A stretch of DNA of 47,775 nucleotides, from contig CANKUB010000020.1 of NCBI GenBank assembly GCA_947486575.1, positions 1 through 47,775 of the forward strand, in the 5' to 3' direction. Positions 31,165 to 41,058 of the stretch are shown piece after piece. This stretch comes from Betaproteobacteria bacterium. Lineage in GTDB: Bacteria > Pseudomonadota > Gammaproteobacteria > Burkholderiales > SG8-41. The notes below the pieces were generated by a model, which ran no database searches, was not told the DNA's origin, and saw only the letters and a program-made list of their open reading frames with translations. The position numbers and the translations under genes were made by a program. How positions within the stretch are numbered: position 1 is the stretch's first letter; every line of letters starts with the position of its first letter.

Positions 31165-32938
31165 TTTCTTCGTGATCCGCCTCGAATAGCGTCAGCAATT
31201 CTTCGCTGGCCTCGCGGGTGGTCTGCATCAGTTTTTTCTCGTCGAGGTAAATCGCCTGCTGGCGTTTGAGCAGGGCCAGGTCGTGGTCACGAAATTTTGC
31301 AATGGCAGTCGTTGCCTCGGATAGCGGCATACGCAATTGCAGCAGGCTCTGCAACGCCATTTCCATGCTGGTGTGCCAGGTTTCGCGGTAGTAACGCGTG
31401 ACGCCCATTTCAGCGAGCCGGTGCGCATGGGTACGATTGCGTGCCCGCGCGATAATCGGCAGCTCGGGAAAATGGTGGCGCACAAGTTGCGCGCATTTCA
31501 CGGAGTCTTCCGGGTCGTCGATGGCCAGCACGAACAAGCGCGCTCCGCCCACATTGGCCGCATGCAACAGCTCAAGACGCGTGGCATCGCCGAAATACAG
31601 TTTGCCGCCGAAGCGGCGCACGCTGTCCACCTGATCGGCGTCTTTTTCAAGCGCCACGAAAGGTATGCTTTTGAGTGACAGCACGCGCGTAACGATTTGC
31701 CCAACGCGGCCATAACCCGCAACCACCACGTGGCCCTGTGGCGCTTCAATGGCGTCGAACTCACGAAGGGTCGCGTTGTCCATTTTGGGCGCAAGCACTT
31801 TCTCTTCCAGCATGAACAGAAACGGCGCGATCAGCATGGAGATGGTCACCGCCACCACCAGCATTTGCGAAACGGGTGCCGCGAATATACCCGCGCCAGC
31901 GGCGGCGCCAAACAGCACAAAGGCGAACTCACCACCCTGTGCCAGTGCCAGCCCCAGCTTGCGTGCGCTGGGCGCTGCAGTGCCCGCAGCCCGTCCGATG
32001 AGGTAGAGCACCGCGAATTTGATGACGATCAAACCGACAATGATGGCGGCGATCATCAGCGGCTGCTGCGCCAGCAAACCCAGGTTGGCCGACATGCCAA
32101 CCGAGATAAAGAATAAGCCCATCAGCAAACCCTTGAAGGGTTCAATATCGGCTTCGAGCTCGTGACGGTATTCAGAATCAGCCAGCAGCATGCCGGCGAG
32201 AAATGCACCAAGCGACGCGGTAAGGCCCGCTATATCCATTAACAGCGTCACACCTACTACGATGAACAGCGCGGTGGCGGTCAAAATCTCGCGCCCGCCG
32301 AGCGTTGCCACAAAACGAAACAAGGGGCGCAACAGAAAGCGACTGGACAAAATCAGGGCAACGATAATGCCAACCGCCTTGGCGGCATTGAGCCATCCGC
32401 TCTGGCCTTGTGCAGCGGCCCCGTCTGCGCCCAGCGAATGCGCGAGGAACGGCAGCGCAGCCAGCAGCGGAATCACCGCCAGATCCTGAAACAGCAGAAT
32501 CGCAAAGCTCTCGCGACCGTGACGTGCGGTGAGTTGTTTTTTCTCTGCCAGTGTTTGCAGCACGAACGCGGTGGAAGACATCGCCAACCCCACGCCAACC
32601 ACCAGTGCCGCCTGCCAGGTAAAGCCCATGATAAGGGCAATGCCACCCAGCACCAGACCGGTGATGACTACCTGTGCAGAGCCCAGACCGAACACCTGTT
32701 TGCGCAACACCCACAGGCGAGACGGCTGCAACTCCAGCCCGATGATAAACAGCAGCAGAATGACGCCGAACTCCGAGATATGCAGCATCGCCTCGACGTT
32801 ATCGATCAGCTTCAGGCCCCATGGGCCGATGATCATGCCCGCGCCAAGATAGCCCAGTACCGCGCCCAGCCCCAGCTTGCGCGACAGGGGCACGGCGATG
32901 ATGGCGGCCAGCAAAAAAATGGCGATTTGAACAAGCAT
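31160..32938 (-). CDS. Kef-type monovalent cation:proton antiporter (CPA2)
   Basis: A 592-residue inner membrane protein: about twelve membrane segments in residues 1-385 with the CPA2 core (GYLGAGMIIGPWGLKLI, LPFLAHS), then a cytosolic RCK_N/TrkA-N nucleotide-binding domain starting at HVVVAGYGRVGQIVTRVL with the GxGxxG fold and ending in a helical tail. It probably exports K+ in exchange for protons. No KefF or KefG partner lies beside it. The last residues before the stop are DHEEK, and the stop falls in repeat copy 8. Confidence 0.88.
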   Translation of the reverse strand: MLVQIAIFLLAAIIAVPLSRKLGLGAVLGYLGAGMIIGPWGLKLIDNVEAMLHISEFGVILLLFIIGLELQPSRLWVLRKQVFGLGSAQVVITGLVLGGIALIMGFTWQAALVVGVGLAMSSTAFVLQTLAEKKQLTARHGRESFAILLFQDLAVIPLLAALPFLAHSLGADGAAAQGQSGWLNAAKAVGIIVALILSSRFLLRPLFRFVATLGGREILTATALFIVVGVTLLMDIAGLTASLGAFLAGMLLADSEYRHELEADIEPFKGLLMGLFFISVGMSANLGLLAQQPLMIAAIIVGLIVIKFAVLYLIGRAAGTAAPSARKLGLALAQGGEFAFVLFGAAAGAGIFAAPVSQMLVVAVTISMLIAPFLFMLEEKVLAPKMDNATLREFDAIEAPQGHVVVAGYGRVGQIVTRVLSLKSIPFVALEKDADQVDSVRRFGGKLYFGDATRLELLHAANVGGARLFVLAIDDPEDSVKCAQLVRHHFPELPIIARARNRTHAHRLAEMGVTRYYRETWHTSMEMALQSLLQLRMPLSEATTAIAKFRDHDLALLKRQQAIYLDEKKLMQTTREASEELLTLFEADHEEK

Positions 32939-33098
32939 GCGAGTGACTGATGAAAAATTAAGGTGGCAGCAGCATCGTGCAGCGTCTAGAACGCGTCCAG
33001 CACTTTCAGCAAGTGCATGAAATCTCGCACCGACTTCACTGTGTCGAACGGATCAGGGACTTGCAATCGTTTCGTCACTGGATCTGGTGAGCCTGCGT

Positions 33099-35222
33099 TT
33101 AATTTCGCATGCGTGTGATGCGTACCACTTCTGGAATACGCCGCAATTCGATCATGATGCGCGCGAGGTGCTGGCGATTGGTCACTTGCAGCGTGAAATT
33201 CATGCTGGCGTACTTGCCGCCATCCTGCGGGTCTACCGCGACATTCTGAATATTGGATTCCTCATCGGCAATACTCGCCGCCACTTTTGCCAGGACGCCG
33301 CGTTCATTGGCAACGACGATACGCACATTCACGTCATGCAGTTTATTGGATTCGTTATCCCACTCCACGTCGAGCACACGCTCCGGATCGTGATGCGATT
33401 TCGCAAGAACCGGGCAATCGTGCGTATGTATCGCCATGCCTTGCCCCTTGCTGATGAGGCCGACAATGCCGTCACCCGGTATCGGATGGCAGCATTTTGA
33501 AAACTGCACCGCCATACCTTCTGATCCGCGAATGATGATGGGGCCCATGCTTGCGTGTTCGCCGGGTTCTCCCGGCGCAGGTTCGCGCAGGGCCAGCAAC
33601 TGACGCGCCACAATCACGCCGTGACGCTTGCCCAGGCCAATGTCGGATAGCAAGTCGTTACGTGATTTGCCGTTGCTGTCGCGCACCAGCTTGGCCCAGC
33701 GCGCTTCCGGCACCTCGCCGACGCTGGATTTCAGTGCTGACAATGCCTGATTCAGCAGGCGCTCGCCCAACTGCACCGATTCATCAAAATGCATGGTCTT
33801 CAAATAGTGTCGAATATGCGCGCGCGCCTTGGCAGTTGCCACGAAATTCAGCCACAGTGGGTTGGGCTTGGCATGCGACGCGGTAATAATCTCCACGCGG
33901 TCACCGTTCTTCAGCGCTTGACGCAGCGGCAGCAAATCCTGATTGATCTTCACGGCCACGCAACGGTTGCCCACATCAGAATGTACTGCGTAGGCAAAAT
34001 CCACTGCGGTAGCGCCGCGCGGCAACGCCATGATTTTTCCCTTGGGCGTGAACACGTAAACGGCATCCGGGAAAAGATCAACCTTCAGATGTTCAAGAAA
34101 CTCTACAGAATCGCCGGACTCCGACTGCATCTCCAGCAGGCTCTGCAACCACAGATGCGTTTTGCGTTGCAGATCGGTAATCGATTGATCCGAGCTTTTG
34201 TAAAGCCAGTGCGAGGCGACGCCTGCTTCTGCGATTTTGTGCATCTCCTGCGTACGTATCTGAATCTCGATCGGGCTGCCGAAAGGCCCGAACAAATGCG
34301 TGTGCAGAGATTGATATCCATTGGCCTTGGGTATCGCGATGTAATCCTTGAATTTACCGGGGATGGGTTTGTACAGCCCATGCAGCACGCCAAGCGTGAT
34401 GTAACAGGCGTGCACATCTTTGACGATGATGCGAAAGCCGAATACATCCAGCACCTGCCCAAATGACAGGTGCTTCTCGCGCATTTTGGTGTAGATCGAA
34501 TACAGGTGTTTTTCGCGGCCACGCACCTGCGCCGCCACGCCGTTGTCAGCCAGACGCTTTTCGATATTGGCGAGCACCTTGCCCACCACCTCGCGGCGGT
34601 TGCCGCGCGCATGGTTGACCGCTTTGGTTAATACACTGCAACGGCTGGGATACAGATGCTTGAACGATAAATCGTCCAGCTCCTGATAGGTGCTGTTCAG
34701 CCCCAGCCGATTGGCGATCGGCGCATAAATGTCCATCGTTTCGCGCGCGATGCGGCGACGCTTGTGCACGGGCACCGCATCGAGCGTGCGCATATTGTGC
34801 AGCCTGTCAGCGAGCTTGATGAGGATGACGCGCACATCACGCGCCATTGCCAGCAGCATTTTGCGAAAGTTCTCGGCCTGCGCTTCTTCCTGCGTCTCGA
34901 ACTCAATTTTGTCGAGCTTGGAAACACCATCCACCAACTCGGCCACCGGCTTGCCGAAATTTTGCTGCAATTCGCTTTTGGTGACGGCGGTGTCTTCCAT
35001 CACGTCATGCAGCAAGGCCGCCGTCAACGCTTGCGGATCAAGGTGCCACTTGGCAAGGATGCCGGCTACAGCCAGCGGATGCGAGATATACGGCTCGCCA
35101 GAGTTACGAAACTGACCGAGGTGCGCCGATTCGCTGAACTTATAGGCAGATTCTAGCTGTGCGACGTCTTCCGGCTTAAGGTAGCCAGCGCATTCCTTGA
35201 AAAGTGCCGAGCCGTCGGGCAT
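33099..35222 (-). CDS. spoT: Bifunctional (p)ppGpp synthetase/hydrolase
   Basis: A 707-residue RelA/SpoT enzyme that makes and degrades the stringent-response alarmone. The hydrolase domain has the His-Asp site HDVMEDTAV near residue 75 and the LIKLADRLHNMRTL block. The synthetase domain holds EKHLYSIYTKMREKHLSF and VLDVFGFRIIV. A TGS domain (VFTPKGKIMALPRGATAVDF) lies near residue 405 and an ACT domain at the C-terminus (NVRIVVANERGVLAKVAAS). Both active sites look intact, so this is the bifunctional SpoT type. It follows gmk and rpoZ, the classical order, with only 29 bases between rpoZ and spoT. Confidence 0.95.
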   Translation of the reverse strand: MPDGSALFKECAGYLKPEDVAQLESAYKFSESAHLGQFRNSGEPYISHPLAVAGILAKWHLDPQALTAALLHDVMEDTAVTKSELQQNFGKPVAELVDGVSKLDKIEFETQEEAQAENFRKMLLAMARDVRVILIKLADRLHNMRTLDAVPVHKRRRIARETMDIYAPIANRLGLNSTYQELDDLSFKHLYPSRCSVLTKAVNHARGNRREVVGKVLANIEKRLADNGVAAQVRGREKHLYSIYTKMREKHLSFGQVLDVFGFRIIVKDVHACYITLGVLHGLYKPIPGKFKDYIAIPKANGYQSLHTHLFGPFGSPIEIQIRTQEMHKIAEAGVASHWLYKSSDQSITDLQRKTHLWLQSLLEMQSESGDSVEFLEHLKVDLFPDAVYVFTPKGKIMALPRGATAVDFAYAVHSDVGNRCVAVKINQDLLPLRQALKNGDRVEIITASHAKPNPLWLNFVATAKARAHIRHYLKTMHFDESVQLGERLLNQALSALKSSVGEVPEARWAKLVRDSNGKSRNDLLSDIGLGKRHGVIVARQLLALREPAPGEPGEHASMGPIIIRGSEGMAVQFSKCCHPIPGDGIVGLISKGQGMAIHTHDCPVLAKSHHDPERVLDVEWDNESNKLHDVNVRIVVANERGVLAKVAASIADEESNIQNVAVDPQDGGKYASMNFTLQVTNRQHLARIMIELRRIPEVVRITRMRN

Positions 35223-35251
35223 GACAGATCAAGGCTACAGCGCTATATCAC

Positions 35252-35276
35252 CTAACCATTTGTTTTTATTAGTATT
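35252..35276 (-). repeat. Dispersed A-rich 3'-end repeat, copy 9, inside the end of rpoZ
   Basis: The repeat, in the sense orientation, covers the final codons of rpoZ and its TAG stop (35252-35254). It encodes most of the C-terminal ILIKTNG. Changes from consensus are AATACTAATAA at the 5' side and TGGTTAG at the 3' side. Confidence 0.85.
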
Positions 35277-35458
35277 TCTGAACCATACTTGCCTGCTGCC
35301 ATTTCACGTAGCGCGATCACCGTGGGCTTGTCACGGTTGGCTTCCATCATGGGTTGCGAGCCGTTGGCAATTTGGCGCGCCCGAAAAGTGGCGGCCAGTG
35401 CCATTTCAAAACGGTTGGGGATGCGCTTCAAACAATCTTCTACTGTGATGCGGGCCAT
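35252..35458 (-). CDS. rpoZ: RNA polymerase omega subunit
   Basis: A 68-residue omega subunit that helps assemble and stabilise RNA polymerase and is part of a ppGpp site in proteobacteria. [20 protein letters not shown] and [17 protein letters not shown] are diagnostic. The ATG at 35458 fits the family; the frame open further upstream overlaps gmk. The final residues SEILIKTNG come from repeat copy 9, and the end is unlike the usual omega tail of close families. It lies between gmk and spoT. Confidence 0.95.
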   Translation of the reverse strand: MARITVEDCLKRIPNRFEMALAATFRARQIANGSQPMMEANRDKPTVIALREMAAGKYGSEILIKTNG

Positions 35459-35508
35459 GGCAAATTCCGATTGGGTAACGAGGTAAGTGGGGAGAAAATA
35501 AGGAGAAT

Positions 35509-36129
35509 CTATGCTACGGGATGAAGCAATTGATCGAAAAGCGATTGGTGGCGCTCGTTCTGGTTTGCACACCTGAGCCGTTGGGCAACCACTATCGCGG
35601 CGAGTTCCTGCGCAGCACGATCAAAGTCTTGGTTGATAATAACATAATCAAATTCAAGTACATGCGCGATCTCGTCGCGTGCGTTTTTGAGCCGCTGCGC
35701 AATCACGCCAGCCGCGTCGGTGGCACGGTTATTCAGCCTCGACAGCAGCGCATCGTACGACGGCGGCAGGATAAAAATGCCGATTGCCGCAGGGTGCACA
35801 CGGCGCACCTGCGCCGCGCCCTGCCAATCAATTTCGAGCAGAATGTCCTGCCCCTCGGCCATGCGCGCACTCATCCATTGGTGCGAAGTGCCGTAGTGAT
35901 TGCCGTGAACCAGCGCGCTTTCAACAAACTCGCCCGCTGCGCGCATGCGTTCGAACTCGGCTACGCTGACGAAATTGTATTCACGGCCATCAACTTCGCC
36001 CTTACGCGGCGCACGTGTGGTGAACGATACCGATTTGCGCACCAAAGGATCGCTATCCAGCAAAGCCGCGACGAGGCTGGTTTTGCCCGCACCGGAAGGG
36101 GCGCTTACGATGAATAAATTGCCGCTCAT
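35509..36129 (-). CDS. gmk: Guanylate kinase
   Basis: A 206-residue nucleotide kinase converting GMP and ATP to GDP and ADP. The P-loop is [16 protein letters not shown] at residues 9-24; the GMP-binding segment is [17 protein letters not shown] near residue 36, and [17 protein letters not shown] forms the core. The start at 36129 is the family start. It is first in the gmk-rpoZ-spoT order on the minus strand. The C-terminus extends past the usual helix. Confidence 0.95.
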   Translation of the reverse strand: MSGNLFIVSAPSGAGKTSLVAALLDSDPLVRKSVSFTTRAPRKGEVDGREYNFVSVAEFERMRAAGEFVESALVHGNHYGTSHQWMSARMAEGQDILLEIDWQGAAQVRRVHPAAIGIFILPPSYDALLSRLNNRATDAAGVIAQRLKNARDEIAHVLEFDYVIINQDFDRAAQELAAIVVAQRLRCANQNERHQSLFDQLLHPVA

Positions 36130-36392
36130 TTTTGAGTTTTGCGTTCAGCTTTTAATGAGAATACGTGGGGCAGCTGCGTTATTTCGCTGCCAGGTGACGT
36201 GCCAAATCCATAGTACAGAGTATCGTGCAGTAACCGCAATGCGTCTATGATGATACGCCCTTGAACACGATTCAATCGAAACATGATGAAGTGTCTTCCT
36301 GTGCGTTGATTGCGCGCGATATGTAGCGTCCCGATTTTATTACCGATCTCGCCGCGCTCTTTTACAACGATGATCAGGAGCCAACGCGGTTT

Positions 36393-36650
36393 TCAGCTTG
36401 GAATGCCCTTGCTGGAAAGGGTTCGATACAGTGATTCACGGCTGATCCCCGCCTCGGCGGCAACCGCGCCAAGGCCGCCAAACGTTTCGGCCACACTGCA
36501 CAGCGCCAGAAGCCCTGCAGCCCGGTCGTCCGGGTTATCCATTGATTCCATTGCGGCCTTCATATATATGACCACCAACTCGCGATCCGCGCGCAACTCG
36601 GCCACCTCGCGTTCGCGATGAGAAATCGCCGTTTTAAATTTCTTGCTTCG
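36393..36650 (-). pseudogene. Decayed HigA/antidote-type helix-turn-helix gene
   Basis: The frame reads LRADRELVVIYMKAAMESMD, then LGAVAAEAGISRESLYRTLS and KGIPS before a stop. This is the addiction-module antidote family. In intact members KG-N-P is followed by a further C-terminal helix; here a shifted frame right after the stop reads KLKTAL, as in the family, so a frameshift is likely. Upstream the frame continues as KKFKTAISHRERE but no ATG start is in place. It lies just downstream of higA. Confidence 0.55.
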
Positions 36651-36662
36651 CCTCGCCGCCCA

Positions 36663-36971
36663 TCACGCTGCTTTTAACACCTTGATTTGCTCGTAACCGC
36701 CTTGCTGCGATAACCCCCACAAATCAAGGGATTGCTGCATGCGCAGCCAGATATCGGGGCCGTTACCCACAGCCCGGCCCAGGCGCATCGCCATGTCCGG
36801 CGTCACAGTTCGCTTTTCGTTCAATACCTCGGAAACGGTCAATCGGGATACGCCGATCCAATCGGCAAATTCCTTTTGCGTCATCTTCAGCGCAGGCAAC
36901 ACGTCCTCACGCAGAATGGCGCCGGGATGCACAGGCCGGCGCTTCGGGTCGCGCAGCGATTTCATAGCCAT
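36663..36971 (-). CDS. higA: HigA family antitoxin (XRE)
   Basis: A 102-residue VapI/HigA-type antitoxin: PVHPGAILREDVLPALKMTQ, then EFADWIGVSRLTVSEVLNEK, the helix-turn-helix, and RLGRAVGNGPDIWLRMQQSL. Its ATG overlaps the TGA of higB (ATGA), so the genes are translationally coupled. It is different in family from the higA at 19248. Confidence 0.9.
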   Translation of the reverse strand: MAMKSLRDPKRRPVHPGAILREDVLPALKMTQKEFADWIGVSRLTVSEVLNEKRTVTPDMAMRLGRAVGNGPDIWLRMQQSLDLWGLSQQGGYEQIKVLKAA

Positions 36972-37249
36972 CAGTGATAGTCCTCAAGGTTTACAACAAT
37001 CACGTCCTCGCCTTCAAAGCGAAAAGTAACGCGCCAATTGCCCGACACCGAAATGGCCCATTCTCCTTTTCGATCACCTTTCAGCGCATGGAGATACATA
37101 CCGGGAATGTTCAACTGCTCAGGCGTAGTCGCTTCGTCCAGCAGCGCGAGTATGCGTTCAATACGACCGGCATGCTGCGCTTGAATGCCTTTACGATCAC
37201 CCTTGCGGAAAAAGCGCTCAATGCCCTTATGTCGAAAGCTTTTGATCAC
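36971..37249 (-). CDS. higB: HigB/RelE-type toxin (killer family)
   Basis: A 92-residue toxin starting with GTG at 37249: VIKSFRHKGIERFFRKGDRK, then GMYLHALKGDRKGEWAISVS and NWRVTFRFEGEDVIVVNLED, the HigB/killer (RelE superfamily) mRNA interferase. Family members have about 92 residues and start at the same place. It is the first gene of a higB-higA pair on the minus strand. Confidence 0.9.
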   Translation of the reverse strand: MIKSFRHKGIERFFRKGDRKGIQAQHAGRIERILALLDEATTPEQLNIPGMYLHALKGDRKGEWAISVSGNWRVTFRFEGEDVIVVNLEDYH

Positions 37250-37365
37250 ATGTGCAGAGTAATACAAAAGATGATGCAGTGCAATCCCTGTCATTACACA
37301 GTTGATGCGGATTAGATCGTGAGCTTGAACTTCTCATCTGCACGCAAACGCAGGGCTGCGAAGAT

Positions 37366-38253
37366 TTATGCGTCGCCCTTCAACACCAGCGCCCGCTGAT
37401 ACAGATCATTGCGATTGCCACCGGTAATCTTCACCGCCAGCGCCACCGCCTGTTTCAGCGGCAATTCTTCCAGCAGCGCCTGCAATGTTTGATCTAGCGC
37501 AGCAGCATCGGGCACGCTTGCCGCAGCACCCTCAACCACCAGCACAAATTCGCCTTTCGTACGATGTTCGCTCGCCGCCAGCCACGCGGCAGCATCACCC
37601 ATCGTACACACGTGTGTTTCCTCGAATAATTTGGTCAATTCACGCGCGATCATGATGCGTCGCGCAGCGCCCAAGGTGGCAGCGAGATCGTCGACGCACT
37701 CGGCCACACGATGCGGCGCTTCATAGAACACCAGCGTATACGGCAGCGCATCCAGCGCCTTGAGTGCGGTGCGCCTTGCGCTGCTGCGCGCGGGTAAAAA
37801 GCCATAAAACAAAAAATGCGGCGATAAAAATCCGCTGGCGGAAACCGCAGCCGCAGCGGCATTCGCCCCCGGCACTGGACACACACAGTAGCCCGCCGCG
37901 TGCGCTGCTGCCACCAGCCGCGCACCGGGATCGGATATGCCCGGCGTGCCTGCATCGCTCACCAGCGCAACATTTGCGCCTGTGGCCAGCAGCGCCAGCA
38001 CGTCGCCTGCTGCGCGCTGCTCATTGTGCTCATGTACTGCCATGAGGCGCGCGGTGATGCCGTAGTGATCGAGCAAGCGGCGTGTCACGCGCGTGTCTTC
38101 GGCGGCGATGTTCCCGGCACTCGACAAAATCTCGATGGCGCGCGCGCTGATATCGGATAAATTTCCTATGGGTGTCGCCACTACATATAATGTCGGCTTA
38201 CTTGTTCCGGGGCTGCTTGGCGGCGAATCATGCACAGAATTGCTCGTTTCCAC
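37366..38253 (-). CDS. rsmI: 16S rRNA (cytidine-1402 2'-O) methyltransferase
   Basis: A 295-residue tetrapyrrole-methylase-fold enzyme that 2'-O-methylates C1402 of 16S rRNA. Motifs: LYVVATPIGNLSDISARA near residue 22, AAEDTRVTRRLLDHYGI, NVALVSDAGTPGISDPG and FVLVVEG. The 5' end overlaps the start of the divergent lpoA-like gene by 24 bases if the ATG at 38253 is used, or by 6 with the GTG at 38235; the order rsmI / lpoA divergent is the usual one. Confidence 0.92.
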   Translation of the reverse strand: METSNSVHDSPPSSPGTSKPTLYVVATPIGNLSDISARAIEILSSAGNIAAEDTRVTRRLLDHYGITARLMAVHEHNEQRAAGDVLALLATGANVALVSDAGTPGISDPGARLVAAAHAAGYCVCPVPGANAAAAAVSASGFLSPHFLFYGFLPARSSARRTALKALDALPYTLVFYEAPHRVAECVDDLAATLGAARRIMIARELTKLFEETHVCTMGDAAAWLAASEHRTKGEFVLVVEGAAASVPDAAALDQTLQALLEELPLKQAVALAVKITGGNRNDLYQRALVLKGDA

Positions 38254-39444
38254 TGGGTTAACCTGTTGCGGGCAACCCTACTATACGGCGCGCTTGGCGT
38301 CGTGACCAGTGTGTCTGCGCAAGCGCCACTACCCGCCGTGACATCGCCAGCCACGCCCACGCCGTTGGGTGTAGACGCGCCGCACATTGCGCTGTTGCTG
38401 CCGGTGGATTCCAGCACTTTCCGGCGTCACGCTGAGGCGCTGCGCGATGGATTTCTTGCTGCATCGAAAATTCCCGATCCACCCAATTTGCAGATACGCA
38501 TTTACCCGGTGGGTGAAGACGCCAAACAAGCCGTCATCAGCTACAAAAAGGCCACCGAAACCGGCGCGCGCTTGGTGATCGGCCCGTTGGTGCGTGGCGC
38601 AGCAGCAGCCCTAGCAGCGGGCGACATCATCGTGCCTACGTTGTTGCTCAATACGCCAGACGGCGCATTGCCCGACAAGCCCAACCTTTTTGCTATCAGC
38701 CTGCAAATCGAAACCGAGGCACAGCACGCAGCGCAACTGGCCTATCGCGAAGGCCGCCGCAGCGCGTACACCATCGTCGGCGAGAGCCAGCTTCTACGCC
38801 GCTCAAACCGCGCGTTCATCGAAGAATTCGTCAAACTCGGTGGTAAGCACGTGGCTGAATTTCTTCATAACGCCAGCCCCGCCGAACTCGCGCGCTTAAA
38901 GCAAGCGGTTGAATCGCGCGCAGCGGACATGGTATTTCTGTCACTCAATGCACGGCAGGCACGGAGCGTGCGCGCCACACTTGATCCGCTGGCGCTGTAT
39001 GCGTCGTCGCAGGCGTACAGCGGTGATTTAAGTCCCGGCGCAGTGATTGATCTCACGGGCATACGCGTGTTCGATATGCCGTGGCTTCTGCAACGCGACC
39101 ACCCTGCGGTGATGATTTACCCTCGGCCCGCCGCCAGTGGCGACGTAGATCTTGACCGGCTTTACGCACTGGGCATCGACGCATGGCGCATCGGCCAAGC
39201 CATGCTCGCGCGACACACGGATATTTCGCTCGACGGCGTAACCGGTAAACTGAAACTCGGACGCGATCGCCAGTTCACGCGCGAATTGGTCAGCGTGCGT
39301 CTCGGCGCGAATTTACCCGATGCTCCTGTCGGCCCGGTGGGCACAATCGCAGCGCCCGCAACGCCAGCGCCGCCCAAGCCGCCGGCAACGGTAAAGCCTG
39401 CGGTGACCAAGCCTGCCGCAACGTCGCCAACCGCAAAGCCGTAA
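38230..39444 (+). CDS. LpoA/LppC-like penicillin-binding protein activator
   Basis: A 404-residue exported protein with periplasmic-binding-protein fold: PHIALLLPVDSSTFRRHAEA near residue 50, IGPLVRGAAAALAAGDIIVP, YTIVGESQLLRRSNRAF and AWRIGQAMLARH. Position beside rsmI, yraN, diaA and dolP matches lpoA of enterobacteria. The signal peptide (LYGALGVVTSVSAQA) has no cysteine, so it lacks the lipobox of LpoA and should be soluble in the periplasm. The N-terminal TPR-rich half of LpoA is also absent. The tail (about residues 375-404) is a Pro/Ala/Thr/Lys linker. Confidence 0.82.
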   Translation: MHRIARFHWVNLLRATLLYGALGVVTSVSAQAPLPAVTSPATPTPLGVDAPHIALLLPVDSSTFRRHAEALRDGFLAASKIPDPPNLQIRIYPVGEDAKQAVISYKKATETGARLVIGPLVRGAAAALAAGDIIVPTLLLNTPDGALPDKPNLFAISLQIETEAQHAAQLAYREGRRSAYTIVGESQLLRRSNRAFIEEFVKLGGKHVAEFLHNASPAELARLKQAVESRAADMVFLSLNARQARSVRATLDPLALYASSQAYSGDLSPGAVIDLTGIRVFDMPWLLQRDHPAVMIYPRPAASGDVDLDRLYALGIDAWRIGQAMLARHTDISLDGVTGKLKLGRDRQFTRELVSVRLGANLPDAPVGPVGTIAAPATPAPPKPPATVKPAVTKPAATSPTAKP

Positions 39445-39459
39445 CCCGCGTGTGAATCC

Positions 39460-39801
39460 GTGAATAATCGCGGCAAAGACGCCGAAGCGCACGCGGCGCG
39501 TTTTCTTGAGGAGCAGAGGCTGAAAATCGTCGAGCGCAATTATCATTGCCGCTACGGCGAAATCGACCTCATCGCGCGCGATGGCACAACACTGGTTTTT
39601 GTTGAAGTGCGCGCGCGCAAATCCAGCGCCTTTGGCGGTGCAGGGGCCAGCATCACCGCCAGCAAACGCCAAAAACTCACTCGCACCACACTGCATTATA
39701 TGGCAGGCATCAGCCGCACGCCGCAGTGCCGCTTTGATGCGGTGTTGCTCACGGGTGACGATGGGCCGGCGGAGTGGATACGGGATGCTTTCGGAACGTA
39801 A
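39460..39801 (+). CDS. yraN: YraN/UPF0102 family nuclease-like protein
   Basis: A 113-residue protein starting with GTG at 39460. The family motifs are AEAHAARFLEEQRLKIVERN, YGEIDLIARDGTTLVFVEVR (the PD-(D/E)xK-like E-D-ExR pattern) and SKRQKLTRTTLHY. Predicted DNA- or RNA-cleaving fold but biological function unknown. It lies 15 bases after the lpoA-like gene and 54 before diaA. Confidence 0.9.
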   Translation: MNNRGKDAEAHAARFLEEQRLKIVERNYHCRYGEIDLIARDGTTLVFVEVRARKSSAFGGAGASITASKRQKLTRTTLHYMAGISRTPQCRFDAVLLTGDDGPAEWIRDAFGT

Positions 39802-39810
39802 AGGACCTAA

Positions 39811-40445
<635 letters not shown>

Positions 40446-40446
<1 letters not shown>

Positions 40447-41018
40447 TGCGTAAATTTACGATTGGGTTATTCATGGTCATCGCTGCAACCACGCTGTTAA
40501 GCGGCTGCGCGGCAGTGGTGTTGGGCGGGGCAGTAGGCGGCGGCGTGTTGCTGGCCGAAGACCGGCGCACAGTGGGCACGGTAACCGAAGATCAAGGCAT
40601 AGAAGTCAAAACGTCCAGCCGCATCGGTGATCGCGTTCGCGATGCGCACATTAACATCACCAGTTTTAACCGGCAGGTGCTGCTCACTGGCGAAGTGCCC
40701 ACTGCAGCGGCGCGTGAAGAAGCCGAACGCGCAGCGCGCGGCGTTGAAAACGTGCGGGGTGTTTTCAACGAATTGCAGGTCGCAGCCAAAACCGCGCTCA
40801 GCGTTCGCACCAATGACGCTTATCTGACATCCAAAGTCAAAGCGCGCTTTGTGGATGGCCAGAAATTCAGTCCTGTTCACGTGAAAGTGATTACGGAAAA
40901 TGGCGTGGTGCATCTGATGGGCCTGGTTAAACGCGCCGAGGCCGACGCCGCCACTGAAGTTGCGCGCACCACCGGCGGCGTGCAAAAAGTGGTGCGCTTG
41001 TTTGAGTATCTTGATTGA
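40446..41018 (+). CDS. dolP: BON-domain outer membrane lipoprotein DolP
   Basis: A 190-residue lipoprotein: hydrophobic start then LLSGC with the lipidated Cys at about residue 19. Two BON domains follow: about residues 48-115 (SRIGDRVRDAHINITSFNRQ, LLTGEVPTAAAREEAERAAR) and about 125-190 (YLTSKVKARFVDGQKF, NGVVHLMGLVKRAEADAATE). DolP protects outer membrane integrity at the division site. Its start overlaps the diaA stop (TAATG), so translation is coupled. Confidence 0.92.
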
Positions 41019-41058
41019 GCGTGCGGATAAAAAATACTGAGCTTACTTTGCGCAATGT

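Noticed and set aside
33099-35222. RelA (synthetase only) rather than SpoT
   Set aside because: The HD hydrolase site HDVMEDT is intact and the gene follows gmk-rpoZ, so a bifunctional SpoT is the better call.
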